Shown piece by piece: positions 12,308 through 23,544 of a stretch of 64,000 nt of DNA. Every line of letters starts with the position of its first letter. Position 1 is the first letter of the stretch. The stretch is from Ischnura elegans (Eukaryota; Arthropoda; Insecta; Odonata; Coenagrionidae): positions 57,553,585 to 57,617,584 of the forward strand of contig NC_060251.1 of assembly GCF_921293095.1 (NCBI RefSeq), written 5' to 3'. Below the pieces are notes generated by a model, which was not told the DNA's origin, made no database searches, and was given only the letters and a program-made list of their open reading frames with translations. Position numbers and translations under genes: made by a program.

Positions 12308-12720
12308 GATTTGGACCTCAAATACCTTGGACGTCACTTGTTTGCGGGTTGCGTGCGAATAATCAATCATTCCGCTTATGGATTGATGGACAGTTAAGCA
12401 TTTTTTTAATCGAGAATATGAATTTCTGAAGAGATTATATCACGAAATTTTATAAACTATTTTCCCAACATCCTTGTAATAACTCGTCCGTGATAGTTTA
12501 TGATTCAACGTACTGTTAAATATTCGGACCTCGAATATATTTTGCTAGTTTGGGGATCACGTTCTAAGAATCAGTCATTCTGCTCATGAACTGATGGCCA
12601 GTTTAGCGTATTTTAATCGGGAATGTGAATTTCTGAATAGATCCATTCATAGTGTAAACTGTTTTGGCAGTATCTTTAAAATAACTCGACACTGACGGTT
12701 TTGGAAATATATTTGCTGTA
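12308..12720 (+). repeat. tandem duplication, about 210-bp unit
   Basis: Two adjacent units align. The first has GGACCTCAAATA, then AATCA.TCATTC.GCT and GAATATGAATTTCTGAA. The second has GGACCTCGAATA, AATCAGTCATTCTGCT and GAATGTGAATTTCTGAA. The offset is close to 210 bp with roughly 80 percent identity by eye. The units are non-coding. Confidence 0.6.
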
Positions 12721-13779
12721 ATTACGAAGACAAGGTAACAGTAGGACTTTAAGAGGACGCGTCACAGATCGCTCGCGTTGTGTCTTTTACGCGACGAATT
12801 ACTCGTTAAAAACCTACATTAGGATAACAAAATATGAAAGGGGTAAATGAGCTCCATGGCCTTAAAAATTAAATATAGAATAAAAAACGGCCGTATAATA
12901 TCTCCCACTGCTCGTCCACCTTTCAGAATTTAATCACTGTGTTGGTATGCAGAAGGGGGGATTTCACCGCAGGGACCAAACGTATGCCTCTCAACCAGAA
13001 TCTAGCCATACTCACTGACAAACACACGCATACATGCTACCAAAACTAGATCCTTTGTGTGGGCTGTTGGGACCCTAAAGCTTCTTGGTCAGCAAACCGG
13101 GATTTTTCACAGGTCTGGAGAGATTCTACTATGGATGCCTTGTCGTTGGTTGGTGTACACACACAAGCACTCGAGAAGCAGTCACACACAGATTCAATCA
13201 CCTACGGATGGCTTCAACCCTCCAGCAGAAACTAGCTCAAGGTATAGCGCATTCGATGGTCAATAGAGGAATCTTCTGTATCTTTATTGTCAAAATTTTA
13301 CTTCTAAGACGATACTGTGGCGAAAATCTTCAAATATAAGATAAAAGCAATTGTTCATAAAGATCTTCACACATACCATGAGCATTTAAAGACGGTTTAG
13401 TATATTTTGAATTAGCAATTAATTGCTAAGGTACACACCGGTCACTCAGGAAAGATGTATCCTTTTCACGAGAGCTGCTCATTTAAAGAAATGCATTTAA
13501 ATGATGAGCGGCAGAAATAAAACGCTTTTGAGGTAAATAGAGAATCATATTTTTGAGGAAGAATTGCTATGGTGTGTAATACCATTATTTGATCTTTGGG
13601 AGAGGATACGTTCAATTTGCAACAGATATCATTGTAACACCTAGCAATAATAATTACATTCCTTAAAATTTTATGCAAATTTCATTTGAAATTCAGAGTA
13701 ATTCTTGTGGCTATTTCGTCGAAATCAATCGTATTTATTCAGGGCTCTTGCCCTCCAAAAATACTGAAATGGATCATAA
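12721..13779. other. no recognisable feature
   Basis: Non-coding sequence. The frames at 13057-13339 are short, overlap each other and show no motif. Confidence 0.35.
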
Positions 13780-13930
13780 CTAGAACAAAAATAATGGAAT
13801 AAATGAAATTCATAGTCCTCAGCATTACACAGTAGAACTTTTCAAGGGCAGGGAAGGATAAAATTAGTACTTGTCCACACGACGTAAAACTCCATGTGAA
13901 CTCTCGTAAAAAACCGATAGTATTTTTCTT
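13780..13930 (+). repeat. direct repeat, copy 1
   Basis: Shares AATGGAATAAATGAAATTCAT, ACACGACGTAAAACTCCATG and TGAACTCTCGTAAAAAA with 14845-14975. Identity is roughly 80 percent by eye. The repeat is non-coding. Confidence 0.55.
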
Positions 13931-14829
13931 TTCTTTTACATTTATCAATAATAATTTCAATGTTGTTTTAATGAAAATCTTACGCAATAAGTGCCATATT
14001 TAGAGTAATGATTTAATTAAAGTATATGCAGGTCATTATCCTACTTTATGAGTTGCACACTACACTATGCTACTTAGTGAGTTTAAGAATGTTGTAATTG
14101 GAGCAAAATTCGGTTAGCAAAGGGACTATGGAACTGTTTAACTCAATGAGCACAGTCAAATTTAATTTGAAGTTAATTGCGTTTAATTAATCACACTGTG
14201 TACTGTAATGTTTCTTTTGAACAGTTATAGAGATCTCTTGTGAAAGCTTCACTTAAAAATTATGAAGTGCCCGAAAGTTATTTTGTTGGAATTTTGCTGT
14301 TACAGCGGAACTTACTAAATATATAGAGTGTTTTTTTCAACTGCTGTAAAGTTGCAGCTTGTAAAGCCTAAATTTTGGCCAAGTTATGACCAAAGGTCGT
14401 AACCGAATCAGACCCCCGCGGCGAGAAAGTGAGAACGAAAATTGCCGCAAATTAGAAGGCAGCCGAGGTGTTGATATATTGTTTCTCTCGCAGCCCGAGT
14501 TAAAAAGGCGTCCGACTGGAATCAAGAGAGATTTACTGCCTGCATTCAAGTATTGCGTATAAGGTATGGTCCGATGATTTAGATTCGAAACTTGGTCGTA
14601 AAAATAAAAAAATAGCGCAAGAAGTTGAGAGTCGGTCTCTGAAGATGATCCTTGGAGTGCGGCGCTAGAAAAAAATAGGAAGGGTGCGAAGGAATGTTTC
14701 CCAAGAAGATCATTTCAATTTTAGATGGGTGTGTAGAATAAACATAGTATTATGGAACATCCACTGAGAAATAAAATATAAATTAATTATTTTATTAAAG
14801 TAGTCTATCGAATAATACGATAAATGATT
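13931..14829. other. no recognisable feature
   Basis: Spacer between two copies of a direct repeat. Nothing supportable was seen. Confidence 0.35.
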
Positions 14830-14985
14830 CAGAAATGGAACGTAAACAATGGAATAAAATGAAATTCATCGTCGTCAGCCTTACATAGAACTTTGCAATG
14901 GCAGGTAAGGCTTAAATTAGTAGTTCTTCACACGACATAAAACTCCATGTGAACTCTTGTAAAAAAAACCGCTTACTTACGTAAA
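14830..14985 (+). repeat. direct repeat, copy 2
   Basis: Copy of 13780-13930 about 1.05 kb downstream, ending in an A-rich run before the LINE fragment at 15005. Confidence 0.55.
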
Positions 14986-15004
14986 AAAACAGTCTTTAGT
15001 TCAC

Positions 15005-15180
15005 AGTAAGGCCTACCCCCTTTCATTCTATCCAAAAATCCTATTCTCTTCATTCCTCTCCCTCGTTCACCCAAAATTCTACCCTCTAACACTGTTAACA
15101 ATATCTCCTTCCCGCTAAGTACTCGCTCCATCCATACCTTCTGTCTTGAGTACTTAAGAAGCCGTGTTGTCTCTTAGTCT
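15005..15180 (-). mobile_element. LINE 3' end fragment
   Basis: Antisense copy of the LINE C-terminal block seen at 9590 and 24430. The plus strand carries its usual antisense words CCCTCGTT.ACCCA, ATTCTACCCTCTAACACTGTT and CTCGCTCCATCCAT. It is truncated and non-functional. Confidence 0.55.
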
Positions 15181-15189
15181 TCCGTGGTG

Positions 15190-15440
15190 TGCTTGATTCG
15201 TTGATCTCGTATTATCTTTCGGGTTTTCGCCGCGTTGTTTGTCATAGGTTGACAGCAGTTTCGCCAGGATACAACAAGGCGGTAGCGAGAAACTAGGGCT
15301 AAATAAACCTGGCGAATATGCCACTGCAATATCGGCACTGCGACCTGAAGGCGCCCGTTGGAGTCCCGGCGAAACTGTTTTCAGCCTATAACAAATAAAG
15401 CGGCGAAAATCCGAAAGGTGAAGAGATCAACGGCTGAGGA
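15190..15440. mobile_element. foldback element inserted in LINE 3' region
   Basis: The left arm (about 15195-15272) reads GTTGATCTC ... CTTTCGGGTTTTCGCCGC ... CAGTTTCGCC. The right arm (about 15360-15437) is its diverged reverse complement. In the right arm, CGGCGAAACTGTTTTCAGCC resembles the GAAAC-containing part of the other Penelope-type foldbacks in the window. It lies next to LINE sequence of one family on both sides. No target duplication was resolved. Confidence 0.45.
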
Positions 15441-15660
15441 AGCATTCTGGGAGCCTCCCATGAAGGGAGGTACTTCCATCTTCAGTTCAGAGTAAGGCCT
15501 ACTCCCTTTAATTCCATACAAAAAAAATCCCATTCTCTTCCTTCTCCTCCCTCGTTTGTCCAACATTCTACCCTTTAGCAATTTTCAACATTCCCTCCCC
15601 GCTAAGCACTCGCTCCATCCATGCCTTCTGTCTCCGCCGTATCTCATCTAGAAATATAAG
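15441..15660 (-). mobile_element. LINE C-terminal fragment
   Basis: The minus strand encodes LKGRMLDKRGRRRKRMGFF and then IKGSRPYSELKMEV. This is the basic GKRGRGR-type region and end of the recurrent LINE ORF. The reading is short and truncated at both ends. Confidence 0.6.
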
Positions 15661-16447
15661 TCAATATGGTTAATTTTTCCGAAATTTTGATTTTGTTCGA
15701 GAACAACTGCTAAGAACATGGCTTCTCTGTATTGCATTGTTACGTCGTGGAAGCATCACGATTTATTATTTTAATATTTTTAGCAATTAAATCATTGTTT
15801 GCCGTACTTTAACGGTTATGAGTCATAGCTGGTGCTGTATAATAGTCGATATTTAACCAGTATTTTCTGGAAATTAACTCTTTCCGCACCGTGACTTAGT
15901 CTAATATGGCCCAAAATAATTGGGGCATGAGCAATTACGCAAGCAATTCTGTGTTACTGCAGTCCTGCCTTAGTGAAACTACCCTTTCGAAAGGTAAACA
16001 ACAATTTTTATGTCAACTTCGATAATTAATGGGCTACTAGATTCGCCGCATGGTGGTATCATGCTATTAAGATTCTGGTCTAGTAAAGCTAGACGCCATT
16101 AAATTCCTTGATAAAAAATGTGAAGCGTGAGTCATTATTTACATCCCCGGGTCTAATTAGTAAAAATCGAGACGAGTTCCTTAGCCACCCCAACCGCACT
16201 GAATTACGCCTTGTTGAATGTGACTTCTCCGGCGAAGGATCGGCGAGATGGATATTTATGAGTTGGTCATTGTGCCACTGCCTTGGGTCCTTGGTTGGCG
16301 CCGCTGGATGCCGACAAAGCACGTCCGAGAGAGACTTCAGTTTCTTGGGATCGCCCGTTGCCTGGATGGTTGTGCGGCACGAAACCGCAGTAATGACGTC
16401 GCGTCGCATCCATGAGGAGAGTCACGCACTGCCTTCCGCGTTGTTGG
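15661..16447. other. no clear gene; GC-richer patch
   Basis: From about 16080 to 16450 GC content rises and overlapping frames of about 105-115 codons occur on both strands without recognisable motifs. AGAGTCACGCACTGCCTTCC near 16420 recurs almost unchanged near 19382, so this patch may be a repeat. Confidence 0.35.
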
Positions 16448-16455
16448 CTTGAAGG

Positions 16456-17282
16456 CAGGGATGGCAAGTGAAACGAAACGAAAATGTTTCGTTTCGATCC
16501 GGAGGGAAACGAAAATACAAGGCCTAGGTTTATTGTCGTTCCCGCACTAAATTAAAATCTCTAAGGAGTTTAGTTTCGAGCCAGGACGAAACTTTACTCC
16601 CAGGAAGGAAACTAAATTAATCGAAACTCCGATGTTCGTAGTAAAGTTTCGATCCCAGATCCGATCCCTTTCGATTTCAAAATTTGAGTTGAGGGGGATA
16701 AGAGGGAATACTTTCGACCCATTACGAGTTTAGTTTCGAGCCGGGACGAAAATTTTCTCCCAGGAACGAAACTGAATTAATCGAAACTCCGCTGCTCATA
16801 GTTAAGTTTCGAACTCAGAAGTTGAGTGGAGGGGGATAAAAGGGAATAGTTTCGACCCATTACTTTTGACATACGTGTAGATATGTTAAAACAACGAGCT
16901 TAAAAATCGAATGGCCAGTTTGCGTTCGCTGTTCTCTTTTTTGAGGTAAAAATATGAGTGTCCCATACATCTAATAGCGGTAGGTCGAACCTCTGCTTCA
17001 TTCAACCATACTTCGTATTCGGTGTGTGGGTCGAAACTAAACTGTTCGAAGGTGAAGCAGGTGGTCCCTCCGGTGCGAAGCATTATCTACGTTTCGTTTC
17101 GTCCCAGAGTTTTAGTTATGTTTCGGTCCGAAGTAGTTTTGATTCCGATTTAGTTTCGACCCTGAGTTTAGCTTCCCCAGGTTTACATCAATGTCGTTTC
17201 GTTTCTACATTTCGCTCCTGGGAAAGAAACTATTGAAATTTTACTGGTTTTGTCTTTCGTTTAGTTTTTATTGCCATTCCTG
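16456..17282. mobile_element. hAT-type non-autonomous element with GTTTCG-rich interior
   Basis: The element begins CAGGGATGGCAA and ends TTGCCATTCCTG, an 11-of-12 terminal inverted repeat. It is flanked by exact 8-bp duplications CTTGAAGG at 16448-16455 and 17283-17290, the size expected for hAT. Length is 827 bp. The interior has no transposase. It is packed with GTTTCG and CGAAAC words and includes a direct duplication of about 160 bp (units near 16571 and 16728). The uninterrupted target reads straight across once one duplication is removed. Confidence 0.8.
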
Positions 17283-17499
17283 CTTGAAGGGGACAACGCA
17301 GGGGAGGTCTTACTAGGAAATTCCCTCAAGTGCCACCACCAGATCTAGTTCAAATGTTGATAGGTGATTGAAAATGGATGCCCACGAGGTGTAGTTTATG
17401 TTTCAGCCGGCAGTCCATTACAAAACCAGATAATAATGATTTCTTACATAATTCCTAGGTCTTCAATGGCAGTATGAGCCGCGTTATTCGACAATTAAT

Positions 17500-17590
17500 A
17501 TTTGTATTGATATTTAAATGAAAGGTAGTAGTCACCATTATTTTATTTGCACGACGTGTTTTGGCTCACAGAGCCATGATCTGGTACAAG
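17500..17590 (-). mobile_element. Penelope-type terminal fragment with hammerhead-like hairpin
   Basis: The minus strand reads CCAGATCAT, then GGCTC-TGT-GAGCC (perfect 5-bp hairpin at 17575-17563), then AAAACACGTCGTGC. The order matches a hammerhead: core box, stem II, GAAA-like, stem III, GTC. The first box (expected CTGATGA) and the GAAA are both mutated, so activity is unlikely. Confidence 0.45.
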
Positions 17591-17734
17591 CCTCATTTGA
17601 CTTTACGTGTCTTCCATCGCTTTAGGCTTTGCTGTTTCTCGTTTTGTATGAAGAAGATTTAGTAGTTTTATATGCTTCACTATCGTAAAATAAAACCATG
17701 AAAATAATTTTGCAGCAGATGATCGCCGAAACGC

Positions 17735-18240
17735 GTCTTGAGACGTGATGGTCTGATGAAGACAATCGTCGAGGGAGAAATAGATGGCTAGAACGGTGAA
17801 GGAAGACCTCGAATGAAGTGGCGCAGCGAGGGGGGGGTTTTGTGGGATAAACCCCCCCCCCCCCCCCAGAACTCAGAGAAACTTTAAAGTTTCCATTTTA
17901 CTTTATTTGATTAATATACTTAAAATAGAAGAGTGTAAGGATTAATAAAATATCCCTCAGAAAGCCATAAAACTAACAATTTTGAACCATTTATCTTTAA
18001 AAATTTCTGGGGGAGGGCCCCCGCACCTCGCGCTTATCCTGGCGGGTATACCGCACATCCCACGTCTTGTGGCGCCAAAAACACCCCCTAGCCTTAATTC
18101 CTAGCTGCGCCCCTGCTCGAATGAAATGTATGGAACAGGTAAAGAAGGACGTGGAAGAGAAGAAATACGTAGGTGTGAAAAGATCAGCTGATAGGAGAAT
18201 TGAGTGGAGAGCTGCTTCAAACAAATCTTAGGATTGTTGC
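17735..18240 (+). pseudogene. LINE C-terminal remnant split by a hAT element
   Basis: The plus strand encodes DGLMKTIVEGEIDG up to GRPRMK at about 17815. After a 300-bp insertion it continues with CMEQVKKDVEEKKYVGVK and RRIEWRAASNKS, then a stop. It is the same family as 2950-3720. Removing the insertion and one 8-bp duplication restores continuity of the C-terminal region, although one stop (17791-ish) remains. Confidence 0.65.
17816..18115. mobile_element. hAT miniature element, 300 bp
   Basis: Flanked by exact 8-bp duplications CTCGAATG (17808-17815 and 18116-18123). The left end AAGTGGCGCAGCGAGGGG and the reverse-complemented right end CAGGGGCGCAGCTAGGAAT are variants of the CAGTGGCGCAG ends common in hAT miniature elements. 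It contains a poly-G and poly-C pair (about 17830-17868) able to form a long GC hairpin. It lacks coding capacity and lies in a LINE remnant. Confidence 0.8.
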
Positions 18241-19370
18241 TCAGTGATGTTCAGTACAGCTTTTACTGTTTTTGGAAAAAGGTGTTTTTTTTAATCTTTT
18301 TTTTCATTATATTTTATGTTTTCGAATTCAAACCACTGTTTGTCGAAGGTAAGGAAGGACTAGCTGATAGGAGAATTGCGCGGAGAGCTGCTCAAACCAA
18401 TCTTAGGATTATTAACCAATGATGATGAGATCAGCTTTTACTGTTTTTGGAAAGAACGTGTTTTTTTAATCTTATTTTATTTTTTCGATTTCAACCCACT
18501 GTTCGAAGAGAGTCAAATGAAAGACAAAAATGTCTCTTTACAGATTCAGACCCGCTTGATGAATTCCAGCGCTAAAATATACAAATAATCCCAATCAGCA
18601 CCCAAGCCTTATTCTCCGACTGATGAAAACCTTATTCTTTACTTTTTGATGCATGTTATACTGTACTGATATCTTGTAAACCAAATTCGCACCCACGCTT
18701 TATTCCCCGAGTGATGATTTTTTTTCCTTTTTGGTTAATACTGTACTGTTTTTGGAAATATCGTTTTTTTATCCATTCTCGTGTTGTACTTTTTTAATTT
18801 CAGCCCACTCCTCGTCAAAAAGATAAACAAAAATATCTCCTTATGTATTATAACCCTTTTAAAGAATCCAAACGCTAAAATACTCGTTTTAAATAAACCT
18901 AATATCCAAGACTAAAAACAATAAACCCAAGACATCCTGCGAGTGGTGAAACCTTATTTTTTACTTTTTGGTGAATACTGTACTGTTTTTTAAAAAATCG
19001 TGTTTTTATCTTATTTCATGTTGTGCTTTTTTTTTTACTTCAACCCACTCCTCGTCTCAAAGAAATACAAAAATATCTCCTTATAAATTATAACCTACTT
19101 AAAGAATTCAAACACTAAAATACTCGTTTTAAATAAACCTAATGCCCGAGACCAAATAAAAAATATCCAAGACTCATCCTACGAGTGGTGAAAACCGTAT
19201 TTTTTTTACTTTGTAGTGCATTCTTATTAATAAAAATAATAAGTATAGTAATAATATTAATAAAACATGAGGGTTAATTGCCTCGGTCACCTCGCACACG
19301 TTTTGTAAAAATAGTGTTTTTTTGATCTTATTTTATTTTATATTTTCGTTTTCGACCCACTGTTCTTCGC
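18180..19370 (+). repeat. degenerate tandem array of LINE 3' end units
   Basis: The units share TAGGAGAATTG..(T)GGAGAGCTGCT, TCTTAGGATT, TTTACTGTTTTTGGAAA, a T-rich run and TTCAACCCACTG. Complete or partial units start near 18180, 18360, 18735, 18970 and 19300. The pair at 18735-18960 and 18970-19200 repeats a further block with AAATACTCGTTTTAAATAAA. The array sits directly downstream of the LINE C-terminus at 18240, so it probably arose by duplication of that element's 3' end. Confidence 0.55.
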
Positions 19371-20119
19371 AAGGAGAAGTAGAGTCACGCACGGCCTTCC
19401 GGGAGAAGATCTTGGCGGATGCTTGTGGCTCACCTCGTTTCTCGTGGTCTCGTAGTCTCCCCACCCCTCCAGCTTTCCTCCCTCTTTTCTTTTATACCCC
19501 ACGAGCACCTCCTATAGCCAGCTCTCGTTCCCTCCCACTAAATTCTCGTTCTCGCTAACGGCTTCAGCTGTCGTGCCCCGATGGTGATCGGCAGCTTTCT
19601 GCCCGCTTAACAAAACACTCGCAGGCAGGAAATCGAGCGTCTTTTATTTTTCCTTCGGTTTTTTTTCAATCGGGGCTCAATGGCTACCTAGAGAGAGATC
19701 AAAGAAGGTGGCGAAAAGGTGTGTTTGTTCCTTTCGCGGAAGCAACCTCGAGATTGATGGGAAAATGAGGTATGACGCGAATGTGTACCTTTTGGTTTAG
19801 CTCGGAAGGGGATAATACTCTGGTCACATATCCTGAATGGAGCAGCATTTTTCATGCCTCGAACTGCAAAACTTGATGACTAATGGAGAAGTGTTTTATC
19901 AATCTACTTGCAGGACACCCGGCGTTGCACGGAAGGATATTAGTGGAGAGAGAAGTGGAAGACTTGGAATTCATGTTCACGTAGAAGGATTTATGTTTTC
20001 TCTTTTATCGTGTCAAGAGGTGTGCCTACCCCACAGGATGTCCAATCGCAGAAGTTTGACGTGACGTAACAAATAGTAATGAGAAAATGACGCAAAGGAC
20101 GCGTCGGACGCCACTGAAA
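19371..20119. other. no clear gene; GC-richer patch
   Basis: The 19375-19760 part is GC-richer and shares a 23-bp word with 16420. No splice-bounded or motif-bearing reading frame was found. Confidence 0.35.
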
Positions 20120-20248
20120 GTAGCACTAAAAGGTTTGGGAGTATGAGATTCCCCTATGTGCCAAATTTGGTCGCAATCCGTGCAGCCTTGTGGAAACGCA
20201 TAGCGGACAAACAAACAGACGTCCTCTTTTATATATAGAGATTGCCTT
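20120..20248 (+). repeat. RTE-like LINE 3' tail
   Basis: Reads AAATTTGGTCGCAATCCGTG, then GCGGACAAACAAACAGACG, and ends in TATATATAGAG. This order is the typical non-coding 3' end of RTE-type LINEs in arthropods. No coding part precedes it. Confidence 0.5.
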
Positions 20249-22504
20249 AAACGCATGCTTCCTTAGTATGCATGTTCGTATGAAAAAGGATTCATGTCAA
20301 TCATACGCAAAGATATCGTGCTGTTCACTTAATTTTAATTTCACAAAATCTACCTCACGAGTTTCGATTGGCTTGTAAACTTTATCAGGCAGTTTTTGAT
20401 GATGATGATTGCAAGCCTATAGAAACAAGTGTAGTTGAGTTTGTGAAATGAAAATTAAGTGGACAATACTATTTTTTCTGTAAAATGTAACATGCTGTTC
20501 CACGATATCTCTCCGAAAACAGTTTACTTCAAGGCTTTATTTGCTATTGTTCTGTTAATTATTCACGTGCGTGCGATTAAAAAAAGCATTTTCCGTCGAA
20601 AAAATTCATTATGTGACTTTGAGATGCAGGATTGCCAGTCATATTTTTTTCACTTTTATCAAAATTCCCAATTTAGATTCTCCTTCATCGGAGCTCCAAA
20701 ATCTTCTGTACCGCATTCAAAGTGTTTGAAGCAATTCGCAATATTGATTTTATGTTTCTTTAATCTTCTGCCGATAAACAAAGAAGTTAATGATAAATAA
20801 TAAGTCTCTAAAATCTAACACTTAATTTGGAAACTGGGTTCGGTATTTAATTATAGCCGTAATGTATGACTTGGGGGAAAAATAGTCCGACCGATTAGTG
20901 TCACTTGGTTGAGCTGATGAGCAAAAACTTTTTTAAATTACTGATCTCGACTATGTTCTCGCGTGTTTATTTCATTTCGCTGCGGATTCTTTTGTTTTTT
21001 CGATTACTCAAGACCTCAAACAATGAGTTACCTTGGATGAAGTCTGGAAACGTAATCGATATTTTTTGTGCCTTTCATCTTTATTTTGAAATACCTATGT
21101 AATACTTAAAATTCCTGCCCCTGGATAGAAAGATGGGTAACTACGCTCTAAAGTCGCCTAAATTCCATGAATCTAATGCTAGGCACCTTGAGCATTCCTT
21201 TTTTCTAGGTTATAAATAATAGTGTGCTATTTGCGCCCAGATCCTCAGATGAGCCACTTTTAGCTATCCAGGGCTGACGCTAGCCATAAAGTATCCTCCT
21301 AGCGTCTTTTCGTGCTAGATATTTAGCATATTTTTTTGCGCTAATGATTCTTAAGTTATCATAAATATTACTTGGTTTTTCGAAATGTTTCCTCAAATGT
21401 GAATGAAACAGTGCCGCCTAATTAAAAAGGTGGACAGTGGAAATTTTCCTGCTTTTTGGACGAGGTATTCTGAGCTTCCTTCTGTAGCGAAAGCGGTGAA
21501 ACTAAAGCTCTTGTGAGTCCGGATTCCTAATTTCTGAAAATCATACTTATTTAAGTCAATTTGCTTTCAAAAGGAATGCGGCCTCCCCGTTTAAGTCCGG
21601 AGGTCACATCCTAACGAACGAGTAGGGGTCACGAGAATTTTGGAATTTTGAAATTGTCCTCCTCTTGAATATGTGGAAGCTATCGCTTTTTCAGAATGGC
21701 GCATATATTTTTCCATGTGGCCCATCATAATTATTATTGAATGGTCTACCCGCTCTTTGGTTCGCTTTCTTGGGTAGCCATATCCTTAATATGCCATTTT
21801 CGTGGCCGTATTTTGACCCCACCACACATAACTATTCATGTCCGTCATCTATTCTCTTAAAGGCTGTTCGTATCCAATATTCTTCCATAAGTTGTAGGAA
21901 CATTTTCGCTCAAACTTTTTTTTTCTATTTTTCCAAGCAATCTACTTACAGCCACTCACTTCATATGCTAACACCCTGACAGCCCGCAGTATTCCATAAG
22001 GTGCCGCTAAAATATTTTTCCTTCCTCTTACAAAAGGTTACGTGTAAATAGTATTATACCTGCGTCTTTCCGAAACTTAAAACTTTCACTTTCGATTGTT
22101 AACTCATGTGTATGTCGGGAGTCCTACATATGGTGGATTTGAGATTATCAATTATCACTCTCACTGACACAAACCACTAATATGCATCTAAAATAATACC
22201 TCGATTTTTTATGTGATGGCCAGATTTTAAAGTAGTTTTCTTCATCGTTCATCGCTTTCATTGAATCATGAGCCGTTTTTTTTATTTGAATAGAATATAT
22301 GGCTCTTTAGTGAGCAATTAATGGTACAGGGTAAAGAAAGGAAGGCGATTAGGGCATTTATCAACGCACCGAATACACAAAAGCCATAACTTAAAAAATA
22401 GCAACAAAACACGGACAAGCTCTCGCTCTCCTACTCACCTGATACGTTTAAGTGAGCGAGTGGGTGCTTTTTCGTAAGTTTTATTTTTTTGTTTATTTCT
22501 CTCG
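20249..22504. other. no recognisable feature
   Basis: AT-rich non-coding sequence. The 113-codon frame at 20459-20800 is F/I/K-rich with no motif and is probably chance. Confidence 0.4.
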
Positions 22505-22575
22505 TAGTGACTCGGAGGCTGTGTGCTAGGTTTAGATTGCTTGAGCATTGAGAATAGATTTTTTTAAGAGCGACA
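22505..22575 (+). mobile_element. LINE fragment, plus orientation
   Basis: GACTCGGAGGCTGTGTGC and AAGAGCGACACGGAGAA mirror the minus-strand LINE copy at about 22830-22905. The two form an inverted repeat. It encodes a broken version of the RRLRARLRLLEQLRM block. Confidence 0.5.
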
Positions 22576-22588
22576 CGGAGAAAATCAT

Positions 22589-23112
22589 CTACATCAACAT
22601 CTACATGCTACCTCGCAAGCCGCCTAAAATGCGTGTGGCAGGGGGTGTTAGGACACCAGCTATTTACTTATAAAAAGGAAATGCTATAACGAAATTACGA
22701 CTAGCATTTATTTAAGTCCTTAATGGTTCGGGGGAAAAACGAATTCCCATACCAATCCGTTCGGCAAAACATCTTTCTTAATTCATTGCTTCCGTCGGAC
22801 CAGGAAATAGAGTGAGGCTCAAATATTATGTTCTCCGTGTCGCTCTTAAAGATATTCATTCTCAATTGTTCAAGCAATCTAAGCCTAGCGCGCAGTCTCC
22901 GAGTCTCCAGCGGCTCCCAGCCTAATTCGCTTAACATCTGGGTAACGCTGTCTGTACGTCATTAGCAGTATTTGACGTTTTTGGCTCAGCCTTCCTTTGT
23001 ATTTTATTCAATTCGCGGATTAAGTCTTTCTGCACCAGATCCCATACGCTCGGTTCATATTCAAGGTGAGGTCGGACGAGTGCGAAATAGCACCTTTCTT
23101 TTACTTTCTCAA
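22589..23112 (-). pseudogene. LINE (CR1/Jockey-type) C-terminus and 3' end
   Basis: Read on the minus strand from 23112: ALVRPHLEYEPSVWD and LIRELNKIQRKA, then a frameshift, then LGWEPLETRRLRARLRLL, MFCRTDWYGNSF and FPRTIKDLN. This is the standard C-terminal region after the reverse transcriptase of CR1/Jockey-like LINEs. The 3' untranslated part includes CCCCCTGCCACACGC and ends in a short GTAGATG repeat tail at about 22589. One frameshift and internal stops make it dead. Confidence 0.75.
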
Positions 23113-23139
23113 CCGAAAATCGTCCACAATACGATTGAA

Positions 23140-23384
23140 GAATCCTAAAATATATTGAGCACCACTCTGTTTCCAGGTCTTACAGAAACGATAAACTTAA
23201 GATAGATATTTTTCCGAACGTATAGGTATGGGGAATAATTTTTGCCCCAAGCAATAAAAGACATCAATAAATGCTATTCGTAATTTCGTTAGAGCTCATC
23301 ATTTTTATGCGTAAACGGCTGGTGTCCCAACAACCCCGCCACACTTCTATTGAGGCGGCTTGAGGGGCAGTATGTAGATGTAGA
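23140..23384 (+). pseudogene. second copy of the same LINE 3' end, opposite orientation
   Basis: TTTCCAGGTCTTACAGAAACGA matches the start of the corresponding coding block. It is followed by ATAAATGCTATTCGTAATTTCG, GGCTGGTGTCC, CCGCCACAC and a terminal GTAGATGTAGATG. With the copy at 22589 it forms a tail-out inverted pair. Confidence 0.65.
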
Positions 23385-23544
23385 TGAAATCTTGGAATTC
23401 GGCGACTCAATTTAAGTTTTCACTCAGCTTATCAATTGTAGAGTGTAGTCTTAGCGAGCTTTCGGGACTCGAGTACGGTCTCGTTAGACCAACGTGGCAA
23501 CCGAGTCAATTTTGAATCAGGTAGATTTGAGTTACGTTCTGGAT

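Noticed and set aside
17828-17870. G-quadruplex or regulatory G/C tract
   Set aside because: The runs belong to the interior of a hAT miniature element and are common in that family. No independent function is indicated.
22589-23384. DNA transposon with 125-bp terminal inverted repeats
   Set aside because: The inverted ends are the 3' ends of two oppositely oriented LINE copies. Their coding remnants (ALVRPHLEY..., FPRTIKDLN) run up to those ends.
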